From positions 1,488,001 through 1,552,000 of the forward strand of contig NZ_CP042425.1 in assembly GCF_008254045.1 (NCBI RefSeq): 64,000 nt of DNA, in the 5' to 3' direction. Position numbers and translations under genes: made by a program. This DNA is from Limnoglobus roseus (lineage in GTDB: Bacteria; Planctomycetota; Planctomycetia; Gemmatales; Gemmataceae). The notes beneath the pieces were generated by a model that had not been told where the DNA came from, made no database searches, and worked only from the letters and a program-made list of their open reading frames with translations. Each line of letters begins with the position of its first letter. Position 1 is the stretch's first letter. Below are positions 8,827 through 17,006 of the stretch, in pieces.

Positions 8827-9057
8827 CTAGCCCCGCGCGCTATCGGGCGATTGAGCCTGGGCTTGCAGGCGGATCCGATGCTTCTCGCGAATCTCAAGAG
8901 TGACGCGCACAATCTGCTCGTCCAGCACCCGGCTTTCCCGCTCTTTGTCTTCCAGGATGGCCTGGTAGCGGTCGAACTCTTGCTGCTGGCAGACGAAAAA
9001 TGCACCAATGCCCCACGCCAACGCCACGACGAACAAACCGCGGATATATCGCTTCAT
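8827..9057 (-). CDS. Small single-pass membrane protein with coiled coil
   Basis: A 76-residue protein with an N-terminal membrane segment (YIRGLFVVALAWGIGAFFV) followed by a heptad-rich helix from about residue 26 to 66 (FDRYQAILEDKERESRVL). This is the layout of FtsB/DivIC-like division proteins, but the similarity is only architectural and I do not assign it. The stop codon is part of the CTAG target duplication of the adjacent IS element. The spacer to purM (9058-9316) shows no convincing gene. Confidence 0.6.
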   Translation of the reverse strand: MKRYIRGLFVVALAWGIGAFFVCQQQEFDRYQAILEDKERESRVLDEQIVRVTLEIREKHRIRLQAQAQSPDSARG

Positions 9058-9316
9058 GAAACGGCTCTCGGTTATAAGTCCGTCGAGTGTAGTTCACGCC
9101 CGCCTCGGTTACAAGCACGGCTCAAATGACCATATCGGCAGCCGACTCCGGCAACTGCGGTTCCGCGTCGTCCATCGGCAAGGCCAACAAGGCCGTGCCG
9201 TCGAGAATCTGCTTCCGCGCGTCGAAAGGGCTTGGCCGCCGCCCGAGGATACCAACAATTCGCACGATCTTCCATAAAACCACCCGTGCGCGATTCTTCC
9301 TTCCCTGAGAGTGCCG

Positions 9317-10429
9317 ATGGCGAAGTCGCTGACCTACCAGGACGCCGGGCTGAACCTGGAAACCTACGCGGAAACCATGTCCGGCGTGCAGAAGCTCATC
9401 GCCAAGACGTGGGGGCCGAACGTCATCCGCTCACCGTTCAAGGGGGCCGGCGGGAAGGGCGGCAGCTTCGCCAGCCTGTTCGACCTCGACCCGCCCGGCG
9501 GCGGGGGACTGTTCGCCCGCATCTTCAGCCGCAAGTACGCCCGCCCGGTCCTCGTGACCTGCACCGACGGCGTCGGCTCGAAGCTCAAGATCGCCATGCT
9601 GTGCGGCAAGTACGACACCGTCGGCATCGACCTCGTCGCGATGAGCGTGAACGACCTTATCTGCACCGGCGGCGAGCCGCTCATGTTCCTCGACTACCTG
9701 GCGATGGACAAGGACGACCCCGCCCGCACGGTGCAACTCGTGAAGGGCGTGGCCGACGGCTGCATCGAGTCCGACTGTGCCCTCGTCGGCGGCGAGACGG
9801 CGATCCTGCCGGACTTCTACCAGCCGGGCGAGTTCGACATGGCCGGCTTCTGCACCGGCGTGGTCGAACACTCCGGCATCATCGACGGCAGTCGCATCGA
9901 AGTCGGCGACGCGGTGATCGGCCTCGCGGCCAGCGGCGTGCATTCGAACGGCTACAGCCTCGTACGGAAGGCCGTGTTCGACGCGGGGAAGCTGACCGTG
10001 GACGCCCACGTGCCGGAGTTAGGCACGACCGTCGGCGACGCCCTGCTGACGCCGACGCGGCTCTACGTGCGGCCGGTGCGGAAGGTGTTGGAACACTACC
10101 CGGTGAAGAAGAAGGGCGTCATCCACGGCCTCGCGAACATCACCGGCGGCGGCCTGCCGGACAACATCGGCCGCATTCTCCCGCCCGGCCGCCGGGTGAA
10201 GATTCGGCGGGGCAGTTGGACGCCGAACCCGGTGTTCCCGTGGCTTCAGAAGCTCGGCAACATCGAGCAGGCCGAGATGGAGCGCGTCTTCAACATGGGC
10301 ATCGGCTTCGTGATGATCGTCTCGCCGAGCTTCGCCGACAGCATTCGCAACCAACTGAAGGCGGCCGGCGTCGAGGCGTGGCCGATCGGCGAAGTGACCG
10401 CCGGCGAAGCCGGCGTGGAGATGGTGTAA
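9317..10429 (+). CDS. purM: Phosphoribosylformylglycinamidine cyclo-ligase (AIR synthetase)
   Basis: A 370-residue enzyme of purine biosynthesis that converts FGAM and ATP to AIR. Diagnostic segments are SLTYQDAGLNLETY at the N-terminus, TCTDGVGSKLKIA, DLVAMSVNDLICTGGEPLMF, and VGGETAILPDFYQPGEFDM. Compared with E. coli PurM there is an extended glycine-rich loop (GAGGKGGSFASLFDL and PPGGGGLFARIF) near residue 50; this may be a lineage feature. The ATG at 9317 is preferred over an in-frame GTG two codons earlier. It stands alone rather than in a pur operon. Confidence 0.93.
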   Translation: MAKSLTYQDAGLNLETYAETMSGVQKLIAKTWGPNVIRSPFKGAGGKGGSFASLFDLDPPGGGGLFARIFSRKYARPVLVTCTDGVGSKLKIAMLCGKYDTVGIDLVAMSVNDLICTGGEPLMFLDYLAMDKDDPARTVQLVKGVADGCIESDCALVGGETAILPDFYQPGEFDMAGFCTGVVEHSGIIDGSRIEVGDAVIGLAASGVHSNGYSLVRKAVFDAGKLTVDAHVPELGTTVGDALLTPTRLYVRPVRKVLEHYPVKKKGVIHGLANITGGGLPDNIGRILPPGRRVKIRRGSWTPNPVFPWLQKLGNIEQAEMERVFNMGIGFVMIVSPSFADSIRNQLKAAGVEAWPIGEVTAGEAGVEMV

Positions 10430-10441
10430 AGGCGGTCCCGC

Positions 10442-11377
10442 TTACTCCTCCGGTTCGGCCAGTGTCAGCGTTTTCCCCTTCGCCGCCAGTAGGCGGGAGA
10501 GGACGTCGGCCGAGAGCCGCGGGTCGTCGGTGAGGAGGCCGCCGAGTTCGGTCAGGATGAACTGCTCAATGTCGTCGCCCGCCCAGCCTTCCTCGACGAG
10601 TCGGCCGCCGATCACTTCCAGCGCCTTGTCCCGCAGTTTATCGGTCTGCCGCGAGATCGTGCCCTCGTGAACGCCGAGGAGGTGCGCGACTTCGCGCTGA
10701 CTCATCTTGTACCGCCAGCGCAGGCCGAGGATGAGCCGCTCGCTGTCGGAAATCGCAGTCAGCCAGTCGCGGGCGGCGGCGACGAAGACCTCGTGCCAAC
10801 GGGTGTCTTCCTGCGGGATCGTCGGCAGCGGCATGGCGATGTCGTCGTCCGGGAGCGTGACCGTGCCGCTGTGCTGACGGAGCTTCGACAGGTGCCAGTT
10901 CTGGAAGACGCGGATCAGCCACGGGGCGAGCGGCCGTTGGCCGTCGTACCGGGCCAGCACCGGTAGCGTGTGGTCGGAGTCGGACGCGATCAGGCTGCTC
11001 CAGAACTCGGTGACCGCCGTCTCCTGCTTCTCCTCGTTCCGCGGGTAGAGCCGCACCGCCCGCGCCCGCAGGGCGTCAATGAGCAGCGAGTCGCTCCGCC
11101 CCATGCGGGCGGCGAACAGCAGTTCCCACGCGGCCTCGATCCCTTCCAGGCAGCCGACGCAGACGAGCCAGTCGAGCGAATAAAGGCCATCGAGGTACGA
11201 CGACCACGTCACCGGCGTTTCGCTCTTGGCGTTGAAGATGTTCACGGTGCGGTCGATGTGAACGTCGAACCGCTCGCGAGAGATCGCGATGCGCGGGAAC
11301 TGAACGCGGAGGTGGTGGAACAAAAGCGTCAGGCGGAGCCGTTCCGGGGCGGTCGGCGGCGGAACGGCATCGGTCAC
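10442..11377 (-). CDS. Divergent RNA polymerase sigma-70-like factor (ECF type, planctomycete style)
   Basis: A 311-residue protein. The C-terminal region reads AISDSERLILGLRWRYKMSQ then REVAHLLGVHEGTISRQ, a sigma region-4 helix-turn-helix with the ECF-like 'L.l.yv..ls..EIA..LG...gTVs' pattern. The middle has LAPWLIRVFQNWHLSKLR, similar to sigma region 2. The N-terminal ~120 residues and the C-terminal tail (DIEQFILTELGGLLTDDPR) are extra to a classical ECF factor and may hold an internal anti-sigma-like or sensing part. No anti-sigma gene adjoins it. It probably directs transcription of a small regulon, and its targets are unknown. Confidence 0.68.
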   Translation of the reverse strand: MTDAVPPPTAPERLRLTLLFHHLRVQFPRIAISRERFDVHIDRTVNIFNAKSETPVTWSSYLDGLYSLDWLVCVGCLEGIEAAWELLFAARMGRSDSLLIDALRARAVRLYPRNEEKQETAVTEFWSSLIASDSDHTLPVLARYDGQRPLAPWLIRVFQNWHLSKLRQHSGTVTLPDDDIAMPLPTIPQEDTRWHEVFVAAARDWLTAISDSERLILGLRWRYKMSQREVAHLLGVHEGTISRQTDKLRDKALEVIGGRLVEEGWAGDDIEQFILTELGGLLTDDPRLSADVLSRLLAAKGKTLTLAEPEE

Positions 11378-11401
11378 AGCGTCGTCTCCGTGAGCTTGGC
11401 G

Positions 11402-12466
11402 TTATTGTGGCGTGAAGAGTAACACCTGCACGAAATTCGCAGGCAGTTTCTCTTTCTCGACGACCGGCGACCCCGTCTTGCCGAGGCCGATCGCCGTCAC
11501 CTTCCGCCGACTCCACCAGCCCATTTTATGCGCCCCGGTCAACTTGAGGTACTCGGCGACAACTTCCGCCTGTTTTCGCGTCAGCTGCTCGGCCGTCGCG
11601 TGCGATTGCGCCGGATCGCCGGGGTCATTGGCCGCCGCGACGACGGCTTCCGCCTTCGTGTTCGTCTGGCCTCGGAGCCACTCGACGACCGCCCCGAGGT
11701 GGTGGCGGCCGGTGTCGGTGAGGATGGCCGTGCCGGGTTCGAACAGGTCGTTCGCGTTGTACGCCATCACCTCGCGGCGGCAGTCCGGCCGGACGAGGAT
11801 CGTGTTGACGTTCTCGACGTAACCCCGCACGATCGGCAGCCGCGACACGGCCTCGCTGTTCTGCCGGACGGAAACGATGGCGTCGCGGCTGTCCTGCATC
11901 AGCCCGCGGACGTTGGCCGCCTCGGACTCGACCACGCCGTCCACCCTCTTGACCGTACCGCGCACGTCGCCGGCCAATGTTCTTACGTCGCCCACCATGC
12001 CGCGGATGTCTTTCAGGGCCGCTTCTCCTTCCGCCGCGAGGCTCGCGATGTCCGGCGTCGGGGCGGCGCTTAGCGTGCCGGTGGTCAGTGGCCCGGCCGC
12101 GGTCGTCCCCGGTTGCACCGCGATGACCTTCGAGCCGAGCAACCCCGTCGGCTGAATCTGGGCCTTCGCGTCGGCGTGCAGTTTGTCGCGAAATTGGGCG
12201 TCCAACTGCATCCGCACCATGATCGGCCCGTCGCCGTCGGGGTAGTCGACGGCCACCACCTGCCCGGCTTCGACGCCGCGGACCCGCACCGGCGTACCGG
12301 CCGCCACGTCGTGCGCTTCCGGGAAGCCGACGGAAACGGTGAACGTCTCCCGGCCGAACCCCTGCTTGGCCGCGACCGCGACCAACCCGGCCGCCCCGAG
12401 CGCGACCGCGGCGACCACGACGAAGCCGAGGATGATGGCCTGAAGGCGGGAGAGTGTGTTCGTCAT
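11402..12466 (-). CDS. MCE (MlaD) domain protein fused to OmpA-like domain
   Basis: A 354-residue protein. It has one N-terminal membrane helix (AIILGFVVVAAVALGAAGLV), then an MCE/MlaD domain (FTVSVGFPEAHDVAAGTPVR and GVEAGQVVAVDYP) of the type that carries phospholipids between membranes. A helical linker follows (about residues 150-210), then a C-terminal part resembling an OmpA/MotB peptidoglycan-binding domain (DLFEPGTAILTDTGRHHLG then AEQLTRKQAEVVAEYLK). The combination would tether a lipid-transfer ring to the cell wall. No Mla ABC genes are next to it. The start is the second of two close ATGs (12466 or 12472). The sigma factor gene follows by 24 bases. Confidence 0.72.
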   Translation of the reverse strand: MTNTLSRLQAIILGFVVVAAVALGAAGLVAVAAKQGFGRETFTVSVGFPEAHDVAAGTPVRVRGVEAGQVVAVDYPDGDGPIMVRMQLDAQFRDKLHADAKAQIQPTGLLGSKVIAVQPGTTAAGPLTTGTLSAAPTPDIASLAAEGEAALKDIRGMVGDVRTLAGDVRGTVKRVDGVVESEAANVRGLMQDSRDAIVSVRQNSEAVSRLPIVRGYVENVNTILVRPDCRREVMAYNANDLFEPGTAILTDTGRHHLGAVVEWLRGQTNTKAEAVVAAANDPGDPAQSHATAEQLTRKQAEVVAEYLKLTGAHKMGWWSRRKVTAIGLGKTGSPVVEKEKLPANFVQVLLFTPQ

Positions 12467-12656
12467 GGGCATCCCATCGGAGCAGCACGAACCGGGTGAT
12501 TCACCAGAGTATTCGGAGCAGGAACGGACACCTTTTGCGGAATCGGCCGCCCCGCCTATCCTATACGGCCCGTTCGCCCGATTTTCCGATTCGCCCGATC
12601 GTGCCGCTTGCCGTCGGGTCGTTCCTGCGGAGCGCGAATTGTCGGGCGCGGGGTGA

Positions 12657-12686
12657 TTGCGCGGTGGCGGCGTGATCCGCTATACT
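12657..12686 (+). promoter_or_regulatory. Candidate sigma-70 promoter for the CNNM gene
   Basis: TTGCGC (12657-12662), an 18-base spacer and TATACT (12681-12686) lie about 75 bases upstream of the CNNM start, in the divergent gap between it and the MCE gene. The -10 box is good and the -35 is partial. No gene is visible in the rest of this 293-base gap. Confidence 0.4.
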
Positions 12687-12759
12687 ACCCCTGCCCCGTT
12701 CGGGGTCTGTTGCCGTCAGCCGCCCCACCGCCTGGTCGAAACAGCTTTCCCCCGGCCGC

Positions 12760-13926
12760 GTGAGCGACACTGTGATCGTTGCCTCTGCTGAACCATTTTC
12801 GGCCGCCACCGTCGCGAGTTTGCTCGCGATTCCGGTGCTAATCTTCATCAATGCGTTCTTCGTCGCGGCCGAGTTCGCCCTCGTCGCGCTGCGGCACAGC
12901 CGTGTGCAAGAACTCGTCAACCAAGGTAAGCCGCGGGCGGCGAAACTCTTGGCCGCCATCGACGACCTGAACGACAGCGTGGCCGCCGCGCAACTCGGCA
13001 TCACCGTGGCGAGTCTGGCTCTCGGCTTCGTCAGCGAACCGGCCCTGGCGACCTTGATTTCGCCCTTCTTCACGTCGCTCCCCGACGAGTGGCAGGGGGC
13101 GGTGACGCGGACAATTTCTATCTCCCTGACGCTCGCCTTCATCACGTTCCTGCACGTCGTCTTCGGCGAGCAGATGCCGAAGATCGCCGCCCTGCAATCG
13201 AGCGAGCGCATCGGCCTGTTCGTGGCCGGTCCGCTGACGTGGTTCTCCCGCGTCGCCCGGCCGCTCATCCGCCTGATGAACGGCACGAGTACCCGCTTTC
13301 TCCGGTTAATGGGGTATAAGTCGGACGCCGAGGAGGGGGAAGTCTACAGCGTGGACGAACTCCGCTTACTGGTGGAAGACTCCGAGGAAGCCGGGCTGAT
13401 GTCGTCCGAGCAGGCCGACGTGGTGTTGAACGTCTTCGCGCTGAACAACAAGAAGGTCCGCGACTGCATGGTGCCCTGGGACAAGGTCGCCGCCCTGGAC
13501 GTGACGACGCAGTCGGAGCAACTGCTGGCCATCGTCCGGCAGGGGGCGCACACGCGACTGCCGGTGTACGACGGCACGCCGGACAACGTCGTCGGCATGG
13601 TCAACACGAAGGACCTGTTCTACCTGTTTAGCCTCAGCGGGTTCGTGCAGTTAGTGGACGCGGTTTACGAGCCGGTGATTCTGGACGCCGACGCGCCGGT
13701 GGCAACGGCCCTGAACGTGTTCAAGAAGTCGCACCGCCACCTGGCCGTGGTCCGCGAGAACGGGGCGAAGGTCGTCGGCATCTTGACGCTGGAAGACGTG
13801 CTGGAAGAGATCGTCGGCGAGATCGAGGACGAGCACGATAAGCCCGCCCCGAAGCTGCGGCAGACGACGCTGCAAAAGATTCTGCTCCGCCGGAAGGCGG
13901 GGCCGCGGGGCGGCGGGAAGCCGTGA
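12760..13926 (+). CDS. CNNM/CorC-type transporter (hemolysin family, CBS pair)
   Basis: A 388-residue membrane protein. The N-terminal DUF21/CNNM domain (VLIFINAFFVAAEFALVALR then ITVASLALGFVSEPAL and VFGEQMPKIAALQ) contains the conserved membrane helices. Two CBS domains follow (CMVPWDKVAALDV with GAHTRLPVYDG, and SHRHLAVVRENGAKVVGILT then EDVLEEIVGEI). Such proteins are implicated in Mg2+ or Co2+ efflux and homeostasis. The usual C-terminal CorC/HlyC transporter-associated domain appears missing; the protein ends in a basic tail instead. It starts with GTG. Confidence 0.85.
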   Translation: MSDTVIVASAEPFSAATVASLLAIPVLIFINAFFVAAEFALVALRHSRVQELVNQGKPRAAKLLAAIDDLNDSVAAAQLGITVASLALGFVSEPALATLISPFFTSLPDEWQGAVTRTISISLTLAFITFLHVVFGEQMPKIAALQSSERIGLFVAGPLTWFSRVARPLIRLMNGTSTRFLRLMGYKSDAEEGEVYSVDELRLLVEDSEEAGLMSSEQADVVLNVFALNNKKVRDCMVPWDKVAALDVTTQSEQLLAIVRQGAHTRLPVYDGTPDNVVGMVNTKDLFYLFSLSGFVQLVDAVYEPVILDADAPVATALNVFKKSHRHLAVVRENGAKVVGILTLEDVLEEIVGEIEDEHDKPAPKLRQTTLQKILLRRKAGPRGGGKP

Positions 13927-13932
13927 ACGGGT

Positions 13933-14003
13933 GAGCGGGTGACACGGTGAAGGGGTGAAAAGACAGAAGAGGTTTTCTCACCCGTTCACCGTGTCACCCG
14001 CTC
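13933..14003. terminator. Long imperfect inverted repeat between convergent genes
   Basis: GGTGA-rich arms (13933-13961 and 13973-14003) pair with a few mismatches and lie between the CNNM stop and the convergent TPR gene. The arm carries GGGTGACACGGTGAA. A related set of GGTGAACGGGTGA units with its own hairpin is found at 28405-28468. It is probably a bidirectional terminator that belongs to a dispersed repeat family. Confidence 0.6.
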
Positions 14004-14018
14004 ACCCGCTCACCCGCT

Positions 14019-15083
14019 CTACTTCTTCTCCGCCACCGGCTGGCGGTATGGCTTCTTCTGCTTGTACAACTCCAGGCGGGCGGTGATCTCGCCGTCTTCC
14101 CGCTTCATCAACTCCTTGTCTTGCATCGCCTCGCGCTGCCACTTCATCGCCTTCTCGAAATCGCCCTGCTCGGCGTAGGCGGCGGCGAGCGTGTCGAGGT
14201 AGCCGGCGTTCGCCCACTCCGTGAGTTCGCACGCCTTCGTCGCCAACTCGACCGCCTCCTTGCCGTTGCGGAACTTTGCCTCCGGGCAGGTGCAGCGGAG
14301 CCATGCCTTGTTGTTCCAGGCGACGGCACTCTTCGGGTTACTCTTCAGGATTTCCTCGTAGTCCGCCAGGGCCTTCGCGTGTTGGCCGCTGTGGTCGTAC
14401 GCCAGCCCGCGGCCGATCAGGACGTCGTTCCGGTTGCCGGTCGTGGCGAGGAGCTTCGTGTACTCGGCGATGGCCTCGTCATACTTCTTGAGCGAGGCCT
14501 TCGCGCTCGCCCGCTGGCGGATAGCCCATTCGTCGTTCGGCCACTGGGCGATGAGCTTGTCGAAGTCTTCGATGGCCCCCTCGAACTTCTTCGCCCCCAG
14601 GCGGATGATCGCCCGGATCCGCAGAACCGTGGGGCTGTTCGTCTCGACGTTCAGGGCCGTCGTGCAGTCGGCCTCGGCGGCGTCGAACTTGTCCTCGGCG
14701 TAGTTCGCCCACGCGCGAAGGGCGAGGTAGAAGGTGTCCTTCGGGGCGTCCTTGAGTTTGGTCGTGTAGAACTCGATCGCGTCAGTGGCCTTCAATACGT
14801 CGTCGCGCTGGAAGTAGTAAACGCGATCGGAGTTGGCCGACGAGATTTCAATCCGATCGCCGCCGACCTTCGAAACCGTGTAGTAGAACACGTTCACGCC
14901 CGCGCCCACGATGCCGGCAGACTCCGTACCGTCGGCCTGGATGATGTGGAGTTTCACGTCCTTCGCCTTGACGAACGCGAATTTGCCGACCCACGGGTTC
15001 TTGGCCTGTCCCTTCGGGATCGGGGCGGCTATGCCGACGCCAAGGGTCAGGGCCAGCAGGCCGGCCGCGAGGAAGAAGCGCAT
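14019..15083 (-). CDS. Secreted tetratricopeptide-repeat protein
   Basis: A 354-residue protein with a signal peptide (MRFFLAAGLLALTLGVGIAA). An N-terminal beta-rich part (WVGKFAFVKAKDVKLH ... NSDRVYYFQRDDVLKATDAI) resembles an SH3-like fold. TPR units follow (AWANYAEDKFDAAEADCTTA, FEGAIEDFDKLIAQWPND, YDEAIAEYTKLLATTG, HAKALADYEEILKSNP). The end carries the module WLRCTCPEAKFRNGKEAVEL with ACELT and LDTLAAAYAEQGDFEKAMKW. The same terminal module is in the large TPR protein at 60799-62337. It probably acts as a periplasmic scaffold. It is transcribed after the DUF2007 gene with a 26-base gap. Confidence 0.8.
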   Translation of the reverse strand: MRFFLAAGLLALTLGVGIAAPIPKGQAKNPWVGKFAFVKAKDVKLHIIQADGTESAGIVGAGVNVFYYTVSKVGGDRIEISSANSDRVYYFQRDDVLKATDAIEFYTTKLKDAPKDTFYLALRAWANYAEDKFDAAEADCTTALNVETNSPTVLRIRAIIRLGAKKFEGAIEDFDKLIAQWPNDEWAIRQRASAKASLKKYDEAIAEYTKLLATTGNRNDVLIGRGLAYDHSGQHAKALADYEEILKSNPKSAVAWNNKAWLRCTCPEAKFRNGKEAVELATKACELTEWANAGYLDTLAAAYAEQGDFEKAMKWQREAMQDKELMKREDGEITARLELYKQKKPYRQPVAEKK

Positions 15084-15109
15084 AATCGAGACTCCTTCGG
15101 CAAACGAGA

Positions 15110-15715
15110 TCAGTTCAGCCGGCCCGGGAGGAACGCCATCACCATGAGCCAGGCCATCGGCAGGCCCACGAGCGTGACCAAACTACCCACGAGGACGTTC
15201 ACGCGACCTTGTCGAGAGAGTTCCCCCGACCCGAGCGCCGCGTTCAGCATCAGGTAAAAGGCGTAGAAGATCAACGGTGGAAAGAGGAAACCGAGCCACG
15301 CCACGAAGAACAGCCGACGGGCACACTCTTCCCGATATCCGCCCACCGGGTCGGGCGGGGCCGAATCTGCCGCCGGTGTCTCGACAGATTCCGGGTGAGG
15401 CAGCCCCTCGCTTGGATCTTCGTCTTCCCGCGGCACCGCCAGGGCTTGCTCGGCCAGAGACTGTTCGTCGACCGGGTCGGACGACTCGCCGCCGTTGCCA
15501 AACCGTTCATCGAAAACGACCAGTGCCCGTTCGGCGTCTTCCTCGTTGACCTTCAACTTGATGCCGCCGATGGCGTGGGCGGCGTGCCACAACATGCCGA
15601 CGGTTTCTTCGTCCATCAAAACGGAGCGAATGCCGGCGGTGTCCAGTTCGTTCTTGGCGAGGTGCGCCTGCGGCACGCTGTCGAACGTCGCGATCGTCAC
15701 AAGGCGGTCGGCCAT
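15110..15715 (-). CDS. DUF2007-type signal-transducing membrane protein
   Basis: A 201-residue protein. The N-terminal ~70 residues (LVTIATFDSVPQAHLAKNEL then GIRSVLMDEETVGMLWH and GGIKLKVNEEDAERALVVFD) match the DUF2007 fold seen in PII-like or putative signal-transducing proteins. An acidic, Pro-rich linker follows, then two membrane segments (LFFVAWLGFLFPPLIFYAFY and VLVGSLVTLVGLPMAWLMVM). The chosen ATG (15713-15715) begins the conserved domain directly. It is the first gene of a two-gene unit with the secreted TPR protein. Confidence 0.72.
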   Translation of the reverse strand: MADRLVTIATFDSVPQAHLAKNELDTAGIRSVLMDEETVGMLWHAAHAIGGIKLKVNEEDAERALVVFDERFGNGGESSDPVDEQSLAEQALAVPREDEDPSEGLPHPESVETPAADSAPPDPVGGYREECARRLFFVAWLGFLFPPLIFYAFYLMLNAALGSGELSRQGRVNVLVGSLVTLVGLPMAWLMVMAFLPGRLN

Positions 15716-15810
15716 CGGTTTCTCCCGGTTTGAGGACGATTGTACCTCACCCCCAGCGCGAATCGAAGCGGAACCCGCGGACTGCCCTTTCGAGGAATTG
15801 GCGTTCCGGT

Positions 15811-15839
15811 TTATCATCCGGCCGAACGCGGGGTATAAT
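15811..15839 (+). promoter_or_regulatory. Sigma-70-type promoter of the 2-oxoacid dehydrogenase operon
   Basis: TTATCA (15811-15816), a 17-base spacer and a perfect TATAAT (15834-15839) lie about 55 bases before the E1alpha start. This is one of the best-matching promoter pairs in the window. Confidence 0.65.
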
Positions 15840-15893
15840 TCGATATCCCGTCGTCGAATCCTGCCGATGAACTTGCATCGCACGAGGTGCACT

Positions 15894-17006
15894 ATGTCGG
15901 AGCCTCTAGACGAATCACACGTTCCGCCGCGGCGGTCGAAAAAGCCCGCCGCGTCCCTGGCCGTTCGGTCGGGCCGGGAAACGATTTCGGTCGAACTCGC
16001 CCTGACCCTGTTCCGCCACATGGTCCGCACGCGGGCCCTGGAAGAGCGGTCGATCAAAATGTCGAAGTCTGGCGAGGCGTACTTCTGGATCGGCGGCCCG
16101 GGCGAGGAGGCGTTTAACGTCTGCCTGGGGATGCAGGTCCACAAGGGCCGGGGGCCGGCGTTCGACTACCTGCACCTGCACTACCGCAGCCTCGGCGTCA
16201 TGCTGGCGATGGGGTTGCCGATGGTCGATCACGTCCGGCAACTGGCGATGACGGCCACCGACCCGTTCAGCCGCGGGCGGAATTTCGTCGGGCACTACGC
16301 GATCCCGGCGTGGAACGTGGTCCCGGTGAGCAGCGTGATCGAGGTCCAGTTGACGATGGCCCCCGGCACCGCGCTCATGCAAAAACGGCACGGTGGCGAC
16401 GGGTTGAGCATCGCCGTCAGCGGGGACGCGGGCACCTCCGAGAGCGACTTCGAGAGCTGTCTGGTGTGGGCGAACCGGCCGGGCAACGAACTGCCGGTGC
16501 TGGTCGTCGTCACGAACAACAACTACGGCATCAGCACGCCCGCGAAGACGCAGCACGGCGAGCGGCGGATCGCCGATCGCGCCCTGCCCTACGGCATGAG
16601 GGCGGAAACGATCGACGGCAACGACCCCGTCGCGAGTTGGCACGCCATCGACCGGGCGATGCGGTACGTCCGCACGGAGCGCAAGCCGTTCCTGTTGGAA
16701 GCGATGGTCAGCCGGTTGCACGGGCACTCGTCCAGCAGCGGCGCGCAGCGGAACTGGGGCGAAACCGATTGCGTGGCGATGTTCGAGCAGAAACTCATCG
16801 ACGCCGACGCGGTGGACGCGGATCAGGTCCGGCAACTGCGGGCCGAGGCGAAGGAGGAGGCCGACACCGCCGTCGTGCAAGCGACGAGCGAGGCGAAGCC
16901 GACCCGGGATGACGTGGAGCGATTTACCTATGCGGCGAGTAAGGTAGACGCGGTGTACCCAGAGGATTACACGGGATTGCCCGGAACAATGAAAAATGCA
17001 AAATGA
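15894..17006 (+). CDS. 2-oxoacid dehydrogenase E1 alpha subunit (branched-chain type)
   Basis: A 370-residue ThDP enzyme subunit that decarboxylates a 2-oxoacid in a multi-enzyme complex. It shows MVRTRALEERSIKMSKSGE, WIGGPGEEAFNVCLG, the ThDP/Mg motif GDAGTSESDFESCL ... VVTNNNYGIS, and the RLHGHSSSSGAQRNWGETD phosphorylation-loop region. Similarity is to the BCKDH/acetoin type. The ATG at 15894 has GAGGTG upstream; an in-frame ATG at 15867 is the alternative. The last residues (TMKNAK) and the stop lie inside the left inverted repeat of the inserted four-helix-bundle gene, so the C-terminus is partly built from that element. Confidence 0.88.
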   Translation: MSEPLDESHVPPRRSKKPAASLAVRSGRETISVELALTLFRHMVRTRALEERSIKMSKSGEAYFWIGGPGEEAFNVCLGMQVHKGRGPAFDYLHLHYRSLGVMLAMGLPMVDHVRQLAMTATDPFSRGRNFVGHYAIPAWNVVPVSSVIEVQLTMAPGTALMQKRHGGDGLSIAVSGDAGTSESDFESCLVWANRPGNELPVLVVVTNNNYGISTPAKTQHGERRIADRALPYGMRAETIDGNDPVASWHAIDRAMRYVRTERKPFLLEAMVSRLHGHSSSSGAQRNWGETDCVAMFEQKLIDADAVDADQVRQLRAEAKEEADTAVVQATSEAKPTRDDVERFTYAASKVDAVYPEDYTGLPGTMKNAK

